64,000 bases of DNA from Pseudoalteromonas sp. T1lg75 (GTDB lineage: Bacteria; Pseudomonadota; Gammaproteobacteria; Enterobacterales; Alteromonadaceae). Under the pieces are notes generated by a model. The model saw only the letters and a program-made list of their open reading frames with translations. It had not been told where the DNA came from and ran no database searches. Location of the stretch: positions 191 through 64,190 of the forward strand of contig NZ_PQCD01000053.1 of assembly GCF_002964705.1 (NCBI RefSeq). The letters run 5' to 3'. Of the stretch, positions 33,686 to 42,303 are shown piece by piece (the stretch's first letter is position 1; every line of letters begins with the position of its first letter). Position numbers and translations under genes: made by a program.

Positions 33686-35785
33686 CTAAGGGGCGCACTT
33701 TTTGCCACGGCAGGGTTTGTCGCCACCGCCCCCATCACCGCCACCGCTACTTACAGTGACCTGTGACCAGTTGCTCCAGCTCGATGGCCCAGCATTATTG
33801 GTCGCCCGTACTCGGTAGCGGAAGATGCCCGCATCACTGCTGTCTACATAGTTACTGGTGTTTTGCGCAAGCTGAGCAATTACAGTTGTACCCCGCCAGG
33901 AGCCATTTTTATGTTGCTTCTCGCGCTGTATCTCAAAAGCGTTTTCGTCATCGCTGTTGTCCGTCCAGCTCAGCAGCGCCGTACCATCCTGGCCGTCGCT
34001 TGCACTGAAGCTGCTTGGCGCTGCTGGTGGCATGGGTTGCGCCGCCGTGGTGGCACACTCAAGTGCCGACGCCAAGGTTTGATTATTGGCCAAGTCTTTG
34101 GCCGTGACACTGAAGCAGTATTGGGTTTCACCTTGCAGTCCGGTTGCCATGAACTCGGTGCCGGTTTGCCAGGTTCCGGAGGTGCAATCCGTGCCGCCTT
34201 GCTGACAGCTAAACAGATAGCTCACCTGGGCGCCGCTGTCATCCGTGGCGGTCGTGGCCTGCATGCTGATCTCGCTATGGCTGATGGCGCTGGGAACTTG
34301 GGCAAAGCTCATGGGGTTAGGGTCCGGAGGCGTGGTGTCCGGTGCTGCCGCAGGCAGGCTGCCATTTAAGTAATAATGGCCCTGGCTGGCATAATCGCTC
34401 ACATAGGGCCCCGACGTGCCATACACCTCCAGGGTGTATAGACCGGCGGCAAGGTCAAGTTGCAGTGTGGCGCTGGTTTCTGCATCGCCAGCAGAGTCCG
34501 CAATAAGCGAGCCGCCAGCGTCATATAAACGCAGCCCAATATCAAGGTTGGCGCCGCGACGGGTGCTGCGTGTAAAGGCATCCCACGCCGGGGTGGCACT
34601 GATCTGGGCGCTGCCTGTACCGGCATTAAACTGGAACCAGTCACTGTCGCCCACCTGCACCGTGCCCTTATTGTCGCCAACACCGTTGCTTGGATCCAAC
34701 TCGCGATTGGTCGCGCTGAACTGGCCAAACTCATCGACTATGAGAGCCGTTGGCGATTGGGCATTGCCTTCGTTGTCGCTTGAAGCCCCCAGTTTATTGG
34801 TGATGATGGCAATATCGTCTTGCAGTTGGTTGGCGTCGGGGTACTCGCCTTTGCTCCACTGGGTGATATTCTTGCTATAGGAGTTACCCATGATCGGAGC
34901 CCAGCTGCCGAGTTCGGCATTCTCACCCAGACCACCATAGTAGGAGGTGGTGGATGTACCATCGTGGCTTAAGCCCAAGTTATGACCCAATTCGTGGGAG
35001 CCAGCTTCGGCCATATAGGTTTGACCGCCGCCACCGAGGCGGTTGTAGTACACGAAGGCCGGTTGATAATAGGTGTAATTACTTCTTCCCCAGACACTTA
35101 AATAGGCCACGCCGCCGGCGCCTTGAGAGGGCAGCGCCTTGTTTGTGGTGTCGCTGTCTTTGGTAAATAGTACCCAGCCCACATTGGCGCCAAAGCTCGC
35201 TGGAGCCTGGGTGGTAACGTCGATGTCAAAGGCAGAAAAGTCGTCGGCCATGCGCGCCCAGATTTGGTGGATGCGGCTGCGCTCCGAGTCGTTAAAGGTG
35301 CTGGGATCGCCATCCAAATCATAGGGCAGGGTGTCATAACTGGTACCACCGCCCCAGGCGCGGCCACTGACCAGACCACCGTCAAAATCTAAATAAACGG
35401 TATTGGCGGCGCCGAGTTTGCTATGCAGGTTAAATACATCAATGGCAGGCAGAGTCGCCGCGGCGCTCGGCGCTTCGCCGGTGCCAGCTCCCTGTACCAG
35501 ACCCATTTCCACGTAAAAGAGTTCACCATTGTTATCCGCCTCCATAAAGGCCGTATCCAGCGCCGGCACTCCAAGGGCGGTGAGCTGAGCCAGTACCTTT
35601 TGTTGTACATGGGGAGGGAGCTTGGCAAGGCTGTGTTTTAAACGGTTGTCGGGGAGGTTTTCCAGGGCCTGATATGGCAGCGTGTTCTGCGTGTCATTAG
35701 CTGTGTTGGCGTAGGCTTGAGTCCCTAAGGCGAGGCTAATGGCCGCGACCATTGAGTTTATTTTATGCGCTGTGGCTGATTTCAT
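33686..35785 (-). CDS. Secreted metzincin-type zinc metalloprotease with PPC and fibronectin III domains
   Basis: 699 aa from the ATG at 35785, chosen because a normal signal peptide follows (ending TQAYA); the frame is open another 48 codons upstream, but that stretch is a riboswitch. Propeptide-like region to about 110; catalytic domain about 130-370 with HELGHNLGLSH (H264, E265, H268, H274) and a Met-turn PIMGNS. PPC-like domain about 380-500, then two fibronectin-III-like domains (about 510-680; TPPDPNPMSFAQ, PPAAPSSFSASDGQDGTALL), ending in a Gly-rich tail and CRGKKCAP. Extracellular protein breakdown is likely. Expression appears set by c-di-GMP through the leader. Confidence 0.85.
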   Translation of the reverse strand: MKSATAHKINSMVAAISLALGTQAYANTANDTQNTLPYQALENLPDNRLKHSLAKLPPHVQQKVLAQLTALGVPALDTAFMEADNNGELFYVEMGLVQGAGTGEAPSAAATLPAIDVFNLHSKLGAANTVYLDFDGGLVSGRAWGGGTSYDTLPYDLDGDPSTFNDSERSRIHQIWARMADDFSAFDIDVTTQAPASFGANVGWVLFTKDSDTTNKALPSQGAGGVAYLSVWGRSNYTYYQPAFVYYNRLGGGGQTYMAEAGSHELGHNLGLSHDGTSTTSYYGGLGENAELGSWAPIMGNSYSKNITQWSKGEYPDANQLQDDIAIITNKLGASSDNEGNAQSPTALIVDEFGQFSATNRELDPSNGVGDNKGTVQVGDSDWFQFNAGTGSAQISATPAWDAFTRSTRRGANLDIGLRLYDAGGSLIADSAGDAETSATLQLDLAAGLYTLEVYGTSGPYVSDYASQGHYYLNGSLPAAAPDTTPPDPNPMSFAQVPSAISHSEISMQATTATDDSGAQVSYLFSCQQGGTDCTSGTWQTGTEFMATGLQGETQYCFSVTAKDLANNQTLASALECATTAAQPMPPAAPSSFSASDGQDGTALLSWTDNSDDENAFEIQREKQHKNGSWRGTTVIAQLAQNTSNYVDSSDAGIFRYRVRATNNAGPSSWSNWSQVTVSSGGGDGGGGDKPCRGKKCAP

Positions 35786-35791
35786 TGTGCA

Positions 35792-35818
35792 TCCCAAATG
35801 GTTGGCTCGGCCTTGGGA
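35792..35818 (-). promoter_or_regulatory. Predicted RBS-masking hairpin below the riboswitch
   Basis: On the minus strand TCCCAA (35818-35813) can pair with TTGGGA (35797-35792). The second arm contains GGGA, the only Shine-Dalgarno-like bases, 7 nt before the ATG at 35785. Folding would hide the ribosome site. This is a plausible expression platform for the aptamer just upstream; which state c-di-GMP favours cannot be told by eye. Confidence 0.55.
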
Positions 35819-35844
35819 CAGAAACTCTGGTAGCCGCATTGCGA

Positions 35845-35940
35845 CCGCACTGGCAATCCCGCTTTCTTTGGGCTGTACCCCAAGACCGGTGACTTTGCGC
35901 CCCATCCTCGCGAATGGTTTGCCCTTCATGTCTTTGTTAA
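35845..35940 (-). promoter_or_regulatory. GEMM-I cyclic di-GMP riboswitch aptamer
   Basis: Read on the minus strand, the leader contains GGGCAAACCATTCG, then GGGGCGCAAAGTCACCGG, then AAAGCGGGATTGCC. These match, in order and spacing, the conserved parts of the GEMM-I aptamer (GGGCAAACC, GGGACGCAAAGCC, AGGUAGCGGGGUUACC in the well-known V. cholerae example), including the tetraloop/receptor-like P2 arm. It is followed by a hairpin that can hide the RBS of the secreted protease. Class assignment is strong; boundaries are approximate. Confidence 0.87.
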
Positions 35941-35944
35941 ATGA

Positions 35945-36379
35945 CCATTTGAGCCTAGCAAGGGATAAATGAAAATCAAATATTAATTATTTAAAATAGG
36001 AACAGCGGGCGATGCCAATACCCCGGTTAGGGGAATAGGATAGGAATCAAGCTGCCAATAAGCGTTGTAACGCCGCGAATTAGTATTGTCAGCCATGGCT
36101 GATATTCATCCCGTCAGCATCAGGGGGCAATCTATCGCCCACTGCTTGTACCGTTAGCATGTACATTGTATGTTGGCTATTGGTACCAGTCGCATTTTTC
36201 TATGCCCTAGGCCTCGAGTTAGATAAGGCTCAGTAGGGTAAAGGAAAGCTAGACCAAGGTCGTGTTGCCTTAAATTAGGTACGTACAATAAGTTAGGTTA
36301 AGTACACACGAGGTGTACACACTAGCTAAAGTCAGTCGAGCCAAACAAGCAGGGAAGGCCGTTTAGGGAGGGCTTTAAA
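35945..36379. other. Intergenic region upstream of the response regulator
   Basis: About 435 bp between the riboswitch and the LuxR-type gene, with no convincing ORF. It contains a small inverted repeat GTACAC / GTGTAC (36302-36318, 5-bp spacer) about 60 bp before the response regulator start. Nothing else stands out. Confidence 0.5.
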
Positions 36380-37009
36380 ATGAGCAAAGCATGTATTGCC
36401 GTAGCCGATGATCATCCTTTAATTGTGTTTGCCATTGAACATAAAATTAAGGGGGCTTGGCCCGATATTCAGGTTGAAAGCGCCCATTGTTATCACCAAC
36501 TTTTTCGCATTCTCGAGCAAAAAGAACAGCAAATTGATTTAGCCATCGTTGATTTGTCCATGCCGGGCAGTGAAGGGATCCAGGGGGTGGAATACATCTG
36601 CAAAAACTACGAAAATGTGCCCGTGATAGTGATCAGCGGCAATGATGACTTCAAAAGTTGCACCGCTTGTTTAGACGTCGGTGCGCTGGAATTTGTCTCT
36701 AAAACCGAGTTTGACTCGGTGATTGTCGATTTGATCTCCAAGTACCTTTTTAACGACTCAGCGCAACCGAATAAGGTCTTGTCTCAAGTCGAAGAGCCCC
36801 AGACATTACCCCTACTCACCCCCAGCCAACGAAAGGTATTAAAGCAAATGGCCGATGGCTTAAGTAATAAGGCGATCGCCCGAGAGCTGAATATTTCGGA
36901 GAAAACCGTCCGTGTCCATGCCAGTGCCATCTTTAAACAGCTGGATGTGGAAAACCGTACTCAGGCGGCGGTGAAATACAAGCGCCTGGCTCACGCCATT
37001 GAGCTTTAA
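36380..37009 (+). CDS. LuxR/NarL-family response regulator
   Basis: 209 aa. Receiver domain about 1-125 with acidic pair D10-D11, phospho-acceptor D58 in VDLSMPG, and the switch Lys in SKTEF. LuxR-type helix-turn-helix about 143-205 (LTPSQRKVLKQMADGLSN, KTVRVHASAIFKQLDVENRT). No histidine kinase is in the window, so it is an orphan. The next genes downstream are a lipoprotein and a subtilase; it may regulate them, but no site is visible to prove it. Confidence 0.9.
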   Translation: MSKACIAVADDHPLIVFAIEHKIKGAWPDIQVESAHCYHQLFRILEQKEQQIDLAIVDLSMPGSEGIQGVEYICKNYENVPVIVISGNDDFKSCTACLDVGALEFVSKTEFDSVIVDLISKYLFNDSAQPNKVLSQVEEPQTLPLLTPSQRKVLKQMADGLSNKAIARELNISEKTVRVHASAIFKQLDVENRTQAAVKYKRLAHAIEL

Positions 37010-37359
37010 ACGGCCTTTTAAACCGCGTCCGCCGCGCAATCTCTTTTATTCCTCAATTTGCAATAAAGCTGTGGTTCATCCTAAAAATCACGACTTTATT
37101 CGCATTTTTAAGGCCGTTTAGGCTAAATGACCTAGTCCATTTTAGCCAGGTAAATTAGGTAATCTGCTTAATATGTTAAATGTTGTTAACCGCTTACACT
37201 GGAACTTCATAACAGACGAGGATGTGGTGCCATCTGGGTTGTTAAATGGCTCTCAATACTGTTCGAGCACGTTTATAAGTGTTTCAGGGAAGCCCCTTGA
37301 GTAAACGTGCAATAGAAAACATGCAATGAAGTTAATAATAATGACAGAGGGAGGACGTA
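37010..37359. other. Long leader region ahead of the lipoprotein-subtilase operon
   Basis: 350 bp with no ORF worth calling. AT-rich with a perfect-arm hairpin near its 3' end (37267-37310). No riboswitch class I know fits. Confidence 0.5.
37267..37310 (+). promoter_or_regulatory. Leader hairpin upstream of lipoprotein-subtilase operon
   Basis: Perfect 9-bp arms GCACGTTTA (37267-37275) and TAAACGTGC (37302-37310) enclose 26 bases that can form an inner AGGG/CCCT pairing. It ends 49 bp before the lipoprotein ATG. It could be a regulator site or an mRNA structure. Confidence 0.5.
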
Positions 37360-37911
37360 ATGGTCCAAAACAAACTCAAATTGCTTAGCATGGCGCTGTT
37401 GGCCGGTACCTTAACGAGCGGTTGTACCTTTATTGGCGAGCATAAGGTCACGGGTGGCGGCACCATGGCATCGGCGGGTGGTGATAAGAATGCCGTGTTT
37501 ACTTTTAATGCCGAAAACTGCGGCGAGGACGAGGTTAAGGGTCGCGTGAACTATGTGGATCATAGCGCCATTGATTTCGAAGATGTTGGCGGCGTAAGTA
37601 TTAAAGCTGAAGTGGACAACTTCGGTTATTGCGCGCTTACCGATGAAGGATTAGAAACTGGCGTGCAGGAATGTAACTGCATGGATCAGTTTGAAGCGCA
37701 ATTTACCTACTCATCAAAAAACCCCCAGGCGCCCGGCGAGGGCACCGGCTTTGTCTGCTTCTTTGATACCGGCGAGGGCAAGGGTAACTTCCACGGCGCC
37801 ATTACGGCCTTCAATCTTATCGACGGACCCTATGACGGCTACACCAATGTTGGCACCGTTAACGGTAATATTCAGCAGCACAGCTGCCTACAAACTAGCG
37901 AAGCAGAATAA
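37360..37911 (+). CDS. Small lipoprotein of unknown function, paired with a subtilase
   Basis: 183 aa. Signal peptide with lipobox LTSGC (Cys22), preceded by MVQNKLKLLSMALLAG. The mature part is acidic and beta-rich with paired Cys residues (AENCGEDEVKG, VQECNCMDQFEAQF, GFVCFFDTGEGKGNFHG), a pattern I cannot place in a named family. GGAGG lies upstream of the ATG. It is 14 bp ahead of the subtilase gene and so co-transcribed; it could be a chaperone, inhibitor or surface partner of that protease, which is inference from position only. Confidence 0.75.
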   Translation: MVQNKLKLLSMALLAGTLTSGCTFIGEHKVTGGGTMASAGGDKNAVFTFNAENCGEDEVKGRVNYVDHSAIDFEDVGGVSIKAEVDNFGYCALTDEGLETGVQECNCMDQFEAQFTYSSKNPQAPGEGTGFVCFFDTGEGKGNFHGAITAFNLIDGPYDGYTNVGTVNGNIQQHSCLQTSEAE

Positions 37912-37925
37912 TAAGGAGCATACGG

Positions 37926-39107
37926 ATGTTTAATAAAACTCTACTCACTGTATTGGTAGCCACTGCTTTTTCTGCGCAAGCCGAGTTAGTTGAGGGTACA
38001 GATATGCTGGCGGGCAAAACGGCCCGCGTCATTTTCGAATATCATCAGGGTAATAAGGCCGAACTGGTTGCCGCGATTGAAGCGGTCGGTGGTGACGTCA
38101 AACGCCAATTGGATGCCGATAACTCGGTGGCGGCGGTGATCGATGCCGATATGTTTGAGCAATTGCAAAATAATGGCGCGATTAAATCCATCGAACTCGA
38201 TGCCGTGCGCCAGGTTATTCCCAACGCAGTGACGCCAAGTGGTTTTCAAGATTATGCCCCCTACGGCCTACCCATGGTGCAGGCCGAACAGCTCGATTAT
38301 GCCGGTGGTATCAAGGTCTGTATCGTCGATACCGGTTATGATCTCGGTCACCAGGAATTGCCAAGCACCACGGTGACCGGCGACGATGAAGGTGCTGGCC
38401 CCTGGTACCAAGATGGTCACGGTCACGGCACCCATGTTGCTGGTACCATAGCCGCAATCGACGGCAATGGTGGGCTGACCGGGGTGCTCGGCTCTGGCAT
38501 GGCCGAATTACATATAGCACGGGTGTTTGATGACGAGGGCGGCTTTGTCTATGCTTCGGATCTTGCCGGTGCGGTGGCAGATTGTGCCAGCGCCGGTGCT
38601 AAGGTGGTGAGCATGAGCTTGGGTGGCGCCTTTTCAACCAAGGTGGAAGCGCGTGCCTTTGCACGCTTAGAGCGTGCTGGCGTGATGGCTATAGCCGCTG
38701 CTGGTAACGATGGCAACGCCACTCATAGCTATCCCGCGTCCTACGATGCGGTGGTGTCTGTGGCTGCGGTGGATGAGACAATGCAACATGCGGCGTTTTC
38801 ACAAAGAACCGCGCAGGTTGAGCTGGCGGCTCCCGGTGTCGATGTCATTTCCACCTACCCAGGCGGCCTGTATGCATCGATGTCTGGTACCTCTATGGCC
38901 ACGCCCCATGTTTCAGGTGTGGCGGCGCTGGTGTGGAGTCACTTCCCACACTGCAATAATTACGAGATAAGAAATGCCCTTAGCGCCTCGGCGATGGACC
39001 TAGGCGAGGCCGGCTATGACTATAAATACGGTCATGGTTTGGTGCAGGCCAAAGCCGCGTATGATCACCTGATGGCCAATGGTTGTAACGGCAAGGGTGT
39101 GAAGTAA
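37926..39107 (+). CDS. Secreted S8 (subtilisin-family) serine protease
   Basis: 393 aa. Signal peptide 1-19 (FSAQA), an I9-type propeptide about 25-105, and a compact catalytic domain with the triad D135 (CIVDTGYD), H167 (HGTHVAGT) and S323 (GTSMATPH). It ends right after the catalytic domain with no C-terminal PKD or PPC domain. AAGGAG upstream. The catalytic domain closely matches that of the larger subtilase at 48697-50880 (shared AAAGNDGN and SYPASYD segments), but lacks that enzyme's inserted and C-terminal domains. Second gene of an operon with the lipoprotein. Confidence 0.92.
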   Translation: MFNKTLLTVLVATAFSAQAELVEGTDMLAGKTARVIFEYHQGNKAELVAAIEAVGGDVKRQLDADNSVAAVIDADMFEQLQNNGAIKSIELDAVRQVIPNAVTPSGFQDYAPYGLPMVQAEQLDYAGGIKVCIVDTGYDLGHQELPSTTVTGDDEGAGPWYQDGHGHGTHVAGTIAAIDGNGGLTGVLGSGMAELHIARVFDDEGGFVYASDLAGAVADCASAGAKVVSMSLGGAFSTKVEARAFARLERAGVMAIAAAGNDGNATHSYPASYDAVVSVAAVDETMQHAAFSQRTAQVELAAPGVDVISTYPGGLYASMSGTSMATPHVSGVAALVWSHFPHCNNYEIRNALSASAMDLGEAGYDYKYGHGLVQAKAAYDHLMANGCNGKGVK

Positions 39108-39131
39108 CAAGCAAGTTCCCCTCCTAAAAGC

Positions 39132-39152
39132 ATAGCCCCGCAAAGGGGCTAT
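39132..39152 (+). terminator. Hairpin terminator after the small subtilase
   Basis: Stem ATAGCCCC / GGGGCTAT with a 5-base loop, 25 bp after the stop. The T-run is weak. Confidence 0.65.
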
Positions 39153-39339
39153 TATCCTCGATGGGGGCCAGGCCACCCGTTAAAAACCTTGTTCACCTCT
39201 TTATTGCGCGCTTTGCTTCTTTTGTGAGTGTAATGACCAACAAGAATCAAAATGAAAACCCTATGATCAGCTCTGAAAAGGAAGAGGGTGTGGAAGTGTG
39301 GTATCGCTATTGATTAACTCAAAGCTGCAGGTCTGCTTG

Positions 39340-40251
39340 TTAAGGCAAAGGGATAAACTCTTCCTCATCGCCGGGCACCTTGGGAAACAGACCACTACGC
39401 CATTTTTCTCTCGCCTGCTCAATATGGGCCTGGCTGCTTGAGACAAAGTTCCAATCGATGATCCGGGGCCCGAGGTGAGCGCCGCCAATTAAGACGACGC
39501 GGGAGTACTCATGGGCGCTGACACTGAGCGCTTGCGCGCAGTCGAACACAGCCATGCTTTGAGCGGGCACTGAGGTGCCGCCGCAGTGAATATGGCCACG
39601 CACTACATACAAGCCCAATTCCTCGCAGCTGGGGAGTTGCAGCGTTTGTCCGGGCGCTAGTTCAGCTTCGAGGTAGAGGGTATCGGAAAAGGTTTTTACC
39701 GGCGAGCCCTGGCCATAGGCGCTGCCCATCATCACCCGTACCGGTACGCCTTGAACCCTGGTAATAGGCAAAGAGGAGGCGGGGTAATGATAAAAAGCCG
39801 GGTCCATGTGTTCGCACTCCTGTGGCAGCACCAGCCAGAGTTGAAGGCCTTCTACACTGTGCGTGTCGGCGCGCTCCTGCTCACTTTGCCTTTCCGAATG
39901 CACCACGCCCTTACCGGCCACCATGAGATTGATATCGCCCGGACGAATGGGCTGTACACTGCCTAGGGAATCGCGATGTAGCAGTTCGCCGTCAAACATA
40001 TAGGTGACGGTGGCGATACCAATATGAGGGTGAGGACGCACATTGACGCCCGCTCCTGGGGCGAAGGTCGCGGGACCGAGGTGGTCGAAATATATCCAGG
40101 GTCCTATGGTCGTTACTTCTGTCGTGGGCAGGGAGCGCAGCACCGAAAAACCACCCATGTCTTTATAGCGAGGTGTTAACAGCGCTCGGATCGGCGAACG
40201 TGCGGCGATCGGTTTACTCTGCTGCGCTTCTGCATTACTGACTCGACTCAT
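39340..40251 (-). CDS. Pirin-family protein
   Basis: 303 aa. N-terminal cupin carries the pirin metal ligands in NVRPHPHIGIATVTYMFDG with later GKGVVHSERQ. The C-terminal pirin domain follows (about 175-290, with ARLGPRIIDWNFVSS-like segment HLGPRIIDWNFVSS). AAGGAG lies 8 bases before the ATG. Bacterial pirins include quercetin dioxygenases and stress proteins; the substrate is not evident. Stands alone, convergent with the subtilase operon. Confidence 0.9.
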   Translation of the reverse strand: MSRVSNAEAQQSKPIAARSPIRALLTPRYKDMGGFSVLRSLPTTEVTTIGPWIYFDHLGPATFAPGAGVNVRPHPHIGIATVTYMFDGELLHRDSLGSVQPIRPGDINLMVAGKGVVHSERQSEQERADTHSVEGLQLWLVLPQECEHMDPAFYHYPASSLPITRVQGVPVRVMMGSAYGQGSPVKTFSDTLYLEAELAPGQTLQLPSCEELGLYVVRGHIHCGGTSVPAQSMAVFDCAQALSVSAHEYSRVVLIGGAHLGPRIIDWNFVSSSQAHIEQAREKWRSGLFPKVPGDEEEFIPLP

Positions 40252-40556
40252 GCCTTGCTCCTTGAAATTGACCTCGGTAAATCAACTAAATCGCTAAGCT
40301 GCTTTTCAAGTTTAGCCTCCCTTGGGCAAATAGATAAAAAAAGTCCGGACAAAGGGGGCTTGGCTGAGATAGTGGGGAGTAAGGGGTGTGCTTTTTATTT
40401 ATTTTATCCCCAATATGGGACTTCTTATTATTTAAATATAAAAATGAATGTACCAGTAATTTAAACTTTTACAAAAGCTTCATTTATTTTTAACAAATTG
40501 CGTTCAATATCGCCGCCCTGTACCACTATCAAAAATAGTTTTATCAGGGAACAAAA
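40252..40556. other. Divergent intergenic region, possible weak Pho box
   Basis: 305 bp between pirin (minus) and alkaline phosphatase (plus). Bases 40466-40483 (CTTTTACAAAAGCTTCAT) match the 18-bp Pho-box consensus at 12 positions, 74 bp before the phosphatase ATG. The match is weak and the spacing to a -10 is not ideal. No ORF is supported here. Confidence 0.3.
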
Positions 40557-42245
40557 ATGAAAATAAATAAAACCATGCTGGCGGCAGCCATTTCTTCGGC
40601 ACTGCTGATGGGTTGTGACTCGGACACAAAAACAGTTGAAGTTGAGCGTGTCGTTGAAGTTGAAAAAATCGTCGAAGTACCGGTTGAACAGGAAGAAGTT
40701 ACCTCGGTTAAAAACGTCATTTTAATGATTGGCGACGGCATGGGCCCACAACAGATAGGCCTGCTTGAGGAATATGCGCGTCGGGCGCCAAACAGCGTAT
40801 TGGCGAGCACGACTACGGGCATGCAGAAGTTTGCCGACGGCGGTCGTGTTGGTTTGTCGCTTAATGCCCCGGGCGGTAAAAACGGTTCTTTGGTAACCGA
40901 CTCGGCGTGCTCGGCGACTCAGTTGGCAACCGGCATGTCGGCGGCTTCTGAAGTGATTGGTTTGGATGACCAGGGTAATGTGGTCGAGACCATTTTGGAA
41001 AAAGCCAAAGCGGCGGGTAAGGCTACGGGTCTGGTGACCGATACCCGTATTACCCACGCAACGCCGGCGGCTTTTGCGGCGCATCAACCGCATCGCTCGT
41101 TTGAGAATGAAATTGCCGAAGATCTGTTGATGAACCAGGTCGATGTTTTATTAGGTGGTGGTGCTCGTCACTGGTTACCGCAAGATACCGCCGATCGCAA
41201 AGATGCTTTGGCCCAAGAGCTAGGCGGTAACACCAGCGTGATTAAAAAGTCCAAGCGTAGCGATGATCGTAACCTGATCGCAGAAGCACGCGACGCGGGC
41301 TATACCTTGGCCTTCGATAAGGATCAGCTGAGCGCGGCAGAGGGCGCTAAGCTACTGGGTCTATTCGACGACTCGGCGATGAACGACGGCATCGAATACA
41401 CGGCTTGTAAAAACGATGAAAGCCAGTGTAACCATGAACCTTCACTACGTGAGATGACGCTAAAAGCCTTGGATATCCTGTCTCAAGATGAGGATGGTTT
41501 CTTCTTGATGATCGAAGGCGGCCAAATCGACTGGGCGGCGCACGTTAATGACACCGGCTGGTTACTACACGAGCTATTGAAGTTTGATGAAGCGGTTGAT
41601 GCCGTGTACGAGTGGGTAAGCGAGCGCAATGATACCCTGGTGGTGATCACCGCGGACCACGAAACCGGTGGTTTTGGTTTTAGCTACTCGGCTCATAATA
41701 TTCCTGAAGCGACCACCTTGCCGGGCGACGGCATGAAAGGGGAAGACTATAAGCCAAACTATAACTTTGGTTCGCTGTCTACCCTGGACAAGATCTACGC
41801 CCAAAAAGCGTCTTTCTATGCGATTTACGACAAGGTGAATGCTGATTGGGATTTTGGCGCTTCAACGCCCGAGCAATGGCAAACTGCGGTAAACGCGACC
41901 CTGCACCCGGATTTCCATATCGATTATGCTGATGCCCAAGCGATTGCCGCGGTTAAGCCTAACGAAAATTATTATGCGGATCACAAGTACCTAAGTGCGA
42001 CTCAGGTACCGGCTATCAACGACTTCAGCGACTTCTATGTGTATGCCTATGAAGACCAAGGAGCTTTGATCGCTCGTGCGATTAGCTCGGAGCAAAGCGT
42101 GACCTGGGGTAACGGTACCCACACCGCGACGCCAGTTGCCGTGTATGCGTTTGGCCCGGATGGCGTGACCAAGCCATTCTCAAGCATGCTGCATCATACC
42201 GAAATCGGTCAGTTAATGGCCAAGGCCTTACTGGACAACAACTAA
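40557..42245 (+). CDS. Alkaline phosphatase, lipoprotein-anchored
   Basis: 562 aa. Lipoprotein signal with lipobox LLMGC (Cys18), then an acidic Val/Glu-rich spacer (about 20-48). The phosphatase core starts with VILMIGDGMG (metal-binding Asp), has the nucleophile Ser in TDSACSATQLATG (S116), DTRITHATPAAFAAHQPH, the MIEGGQIDWAAH metal motif and ITADHETGGFG. It belongs to the PhoA superfamily branch of marine bacteria. Anchored in the outer or inner membrane, it would release phosphate from esters; the Na/Pi transporter at 3024 could take it up. Start is the ATG after a GGGA site. Confidence 0.92.
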   Translation: MKINKTMLAAAISSALLMGCDSDTKTVEVERVVEVEKIVEVPVEQEEVTSVKNVILMIGDGMGPQQIGLLEEYARRAPNSVLASTTTGMQKFADGGRVGLSLNAPGGKNGSLVTDSACSATQLATGMSAASEVIGLDDQGNVVETILEKAKAAGKATGLVTDTRITHATPAAFAAHQPHRSFENEIAEDLLMNQVDVLLGGGARHWLPQDTADRKDALAQELGGNTSVIKKSKRSDDRNLIAEARDAGYTLAFDKDQLSAAEGAKLLGLFDDSAMNDGIEYTACKNDESQCNHEPSLREMTLKALDILSQDEDGFFLMIEGGQIDWAAHVNDTGWLLHELLKFDEAVDAVYEWVSERNDTLVVITADHETGGFGFSYSAHNIPEATTLPGDGMKGEDYKPNYNFGSLSTLDKIYAQKASFYAIYDKVNADWDFGASTPEQWQTAVNATLHPDFHIDYADAQAIAAVKPNENYYADHKYLSATQVPAINDFSDFYVYAYEDQGALIARAISSEQSVTWGNGTHTATPVAVYAFGPDGVTKPFSSMLHHTEIGQLMAKALLDNN

Positions 42246-42251
42246 GAGAAT

Positions 42252-42280
42252 AGGTGCCAGGGCGTTGTGCTTTGGCACCT
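42252..42280. terminator. Hairpin between convergent phosphatase and dbpA genes
   Basis: Stem AGGTGCCA / TGGCACCT with a 13-base loop in the 58 bp between the two stop codons. No clear T-run, so efficiency is uncertain. Confidence 0.55.
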
Positions 42281-42303
42281 TAACTACATATTTCTTAAAG
42301 GGC

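Noticed and set aside
35786-35929. 48-codon N-terminal extension of the metalloprotease frame
   Set aside because: These bases match the GEMM-I riboswitch and its hairpin; a proper signal peptide starts at 35785.
36302-36318. GTACAC/GTGTAC inverted repeat upstream of the response regulator
   Set aside because: Six-base arms in AT-rich DNA are too short to claim as an operator without other support.
40466-40483. Pho box upstream of the alkaline phosphatase
   Set aside because: Only 12 of 18 positions match and the -10 spacing is poor; kept as a note in the intergenic entry, not as a site.
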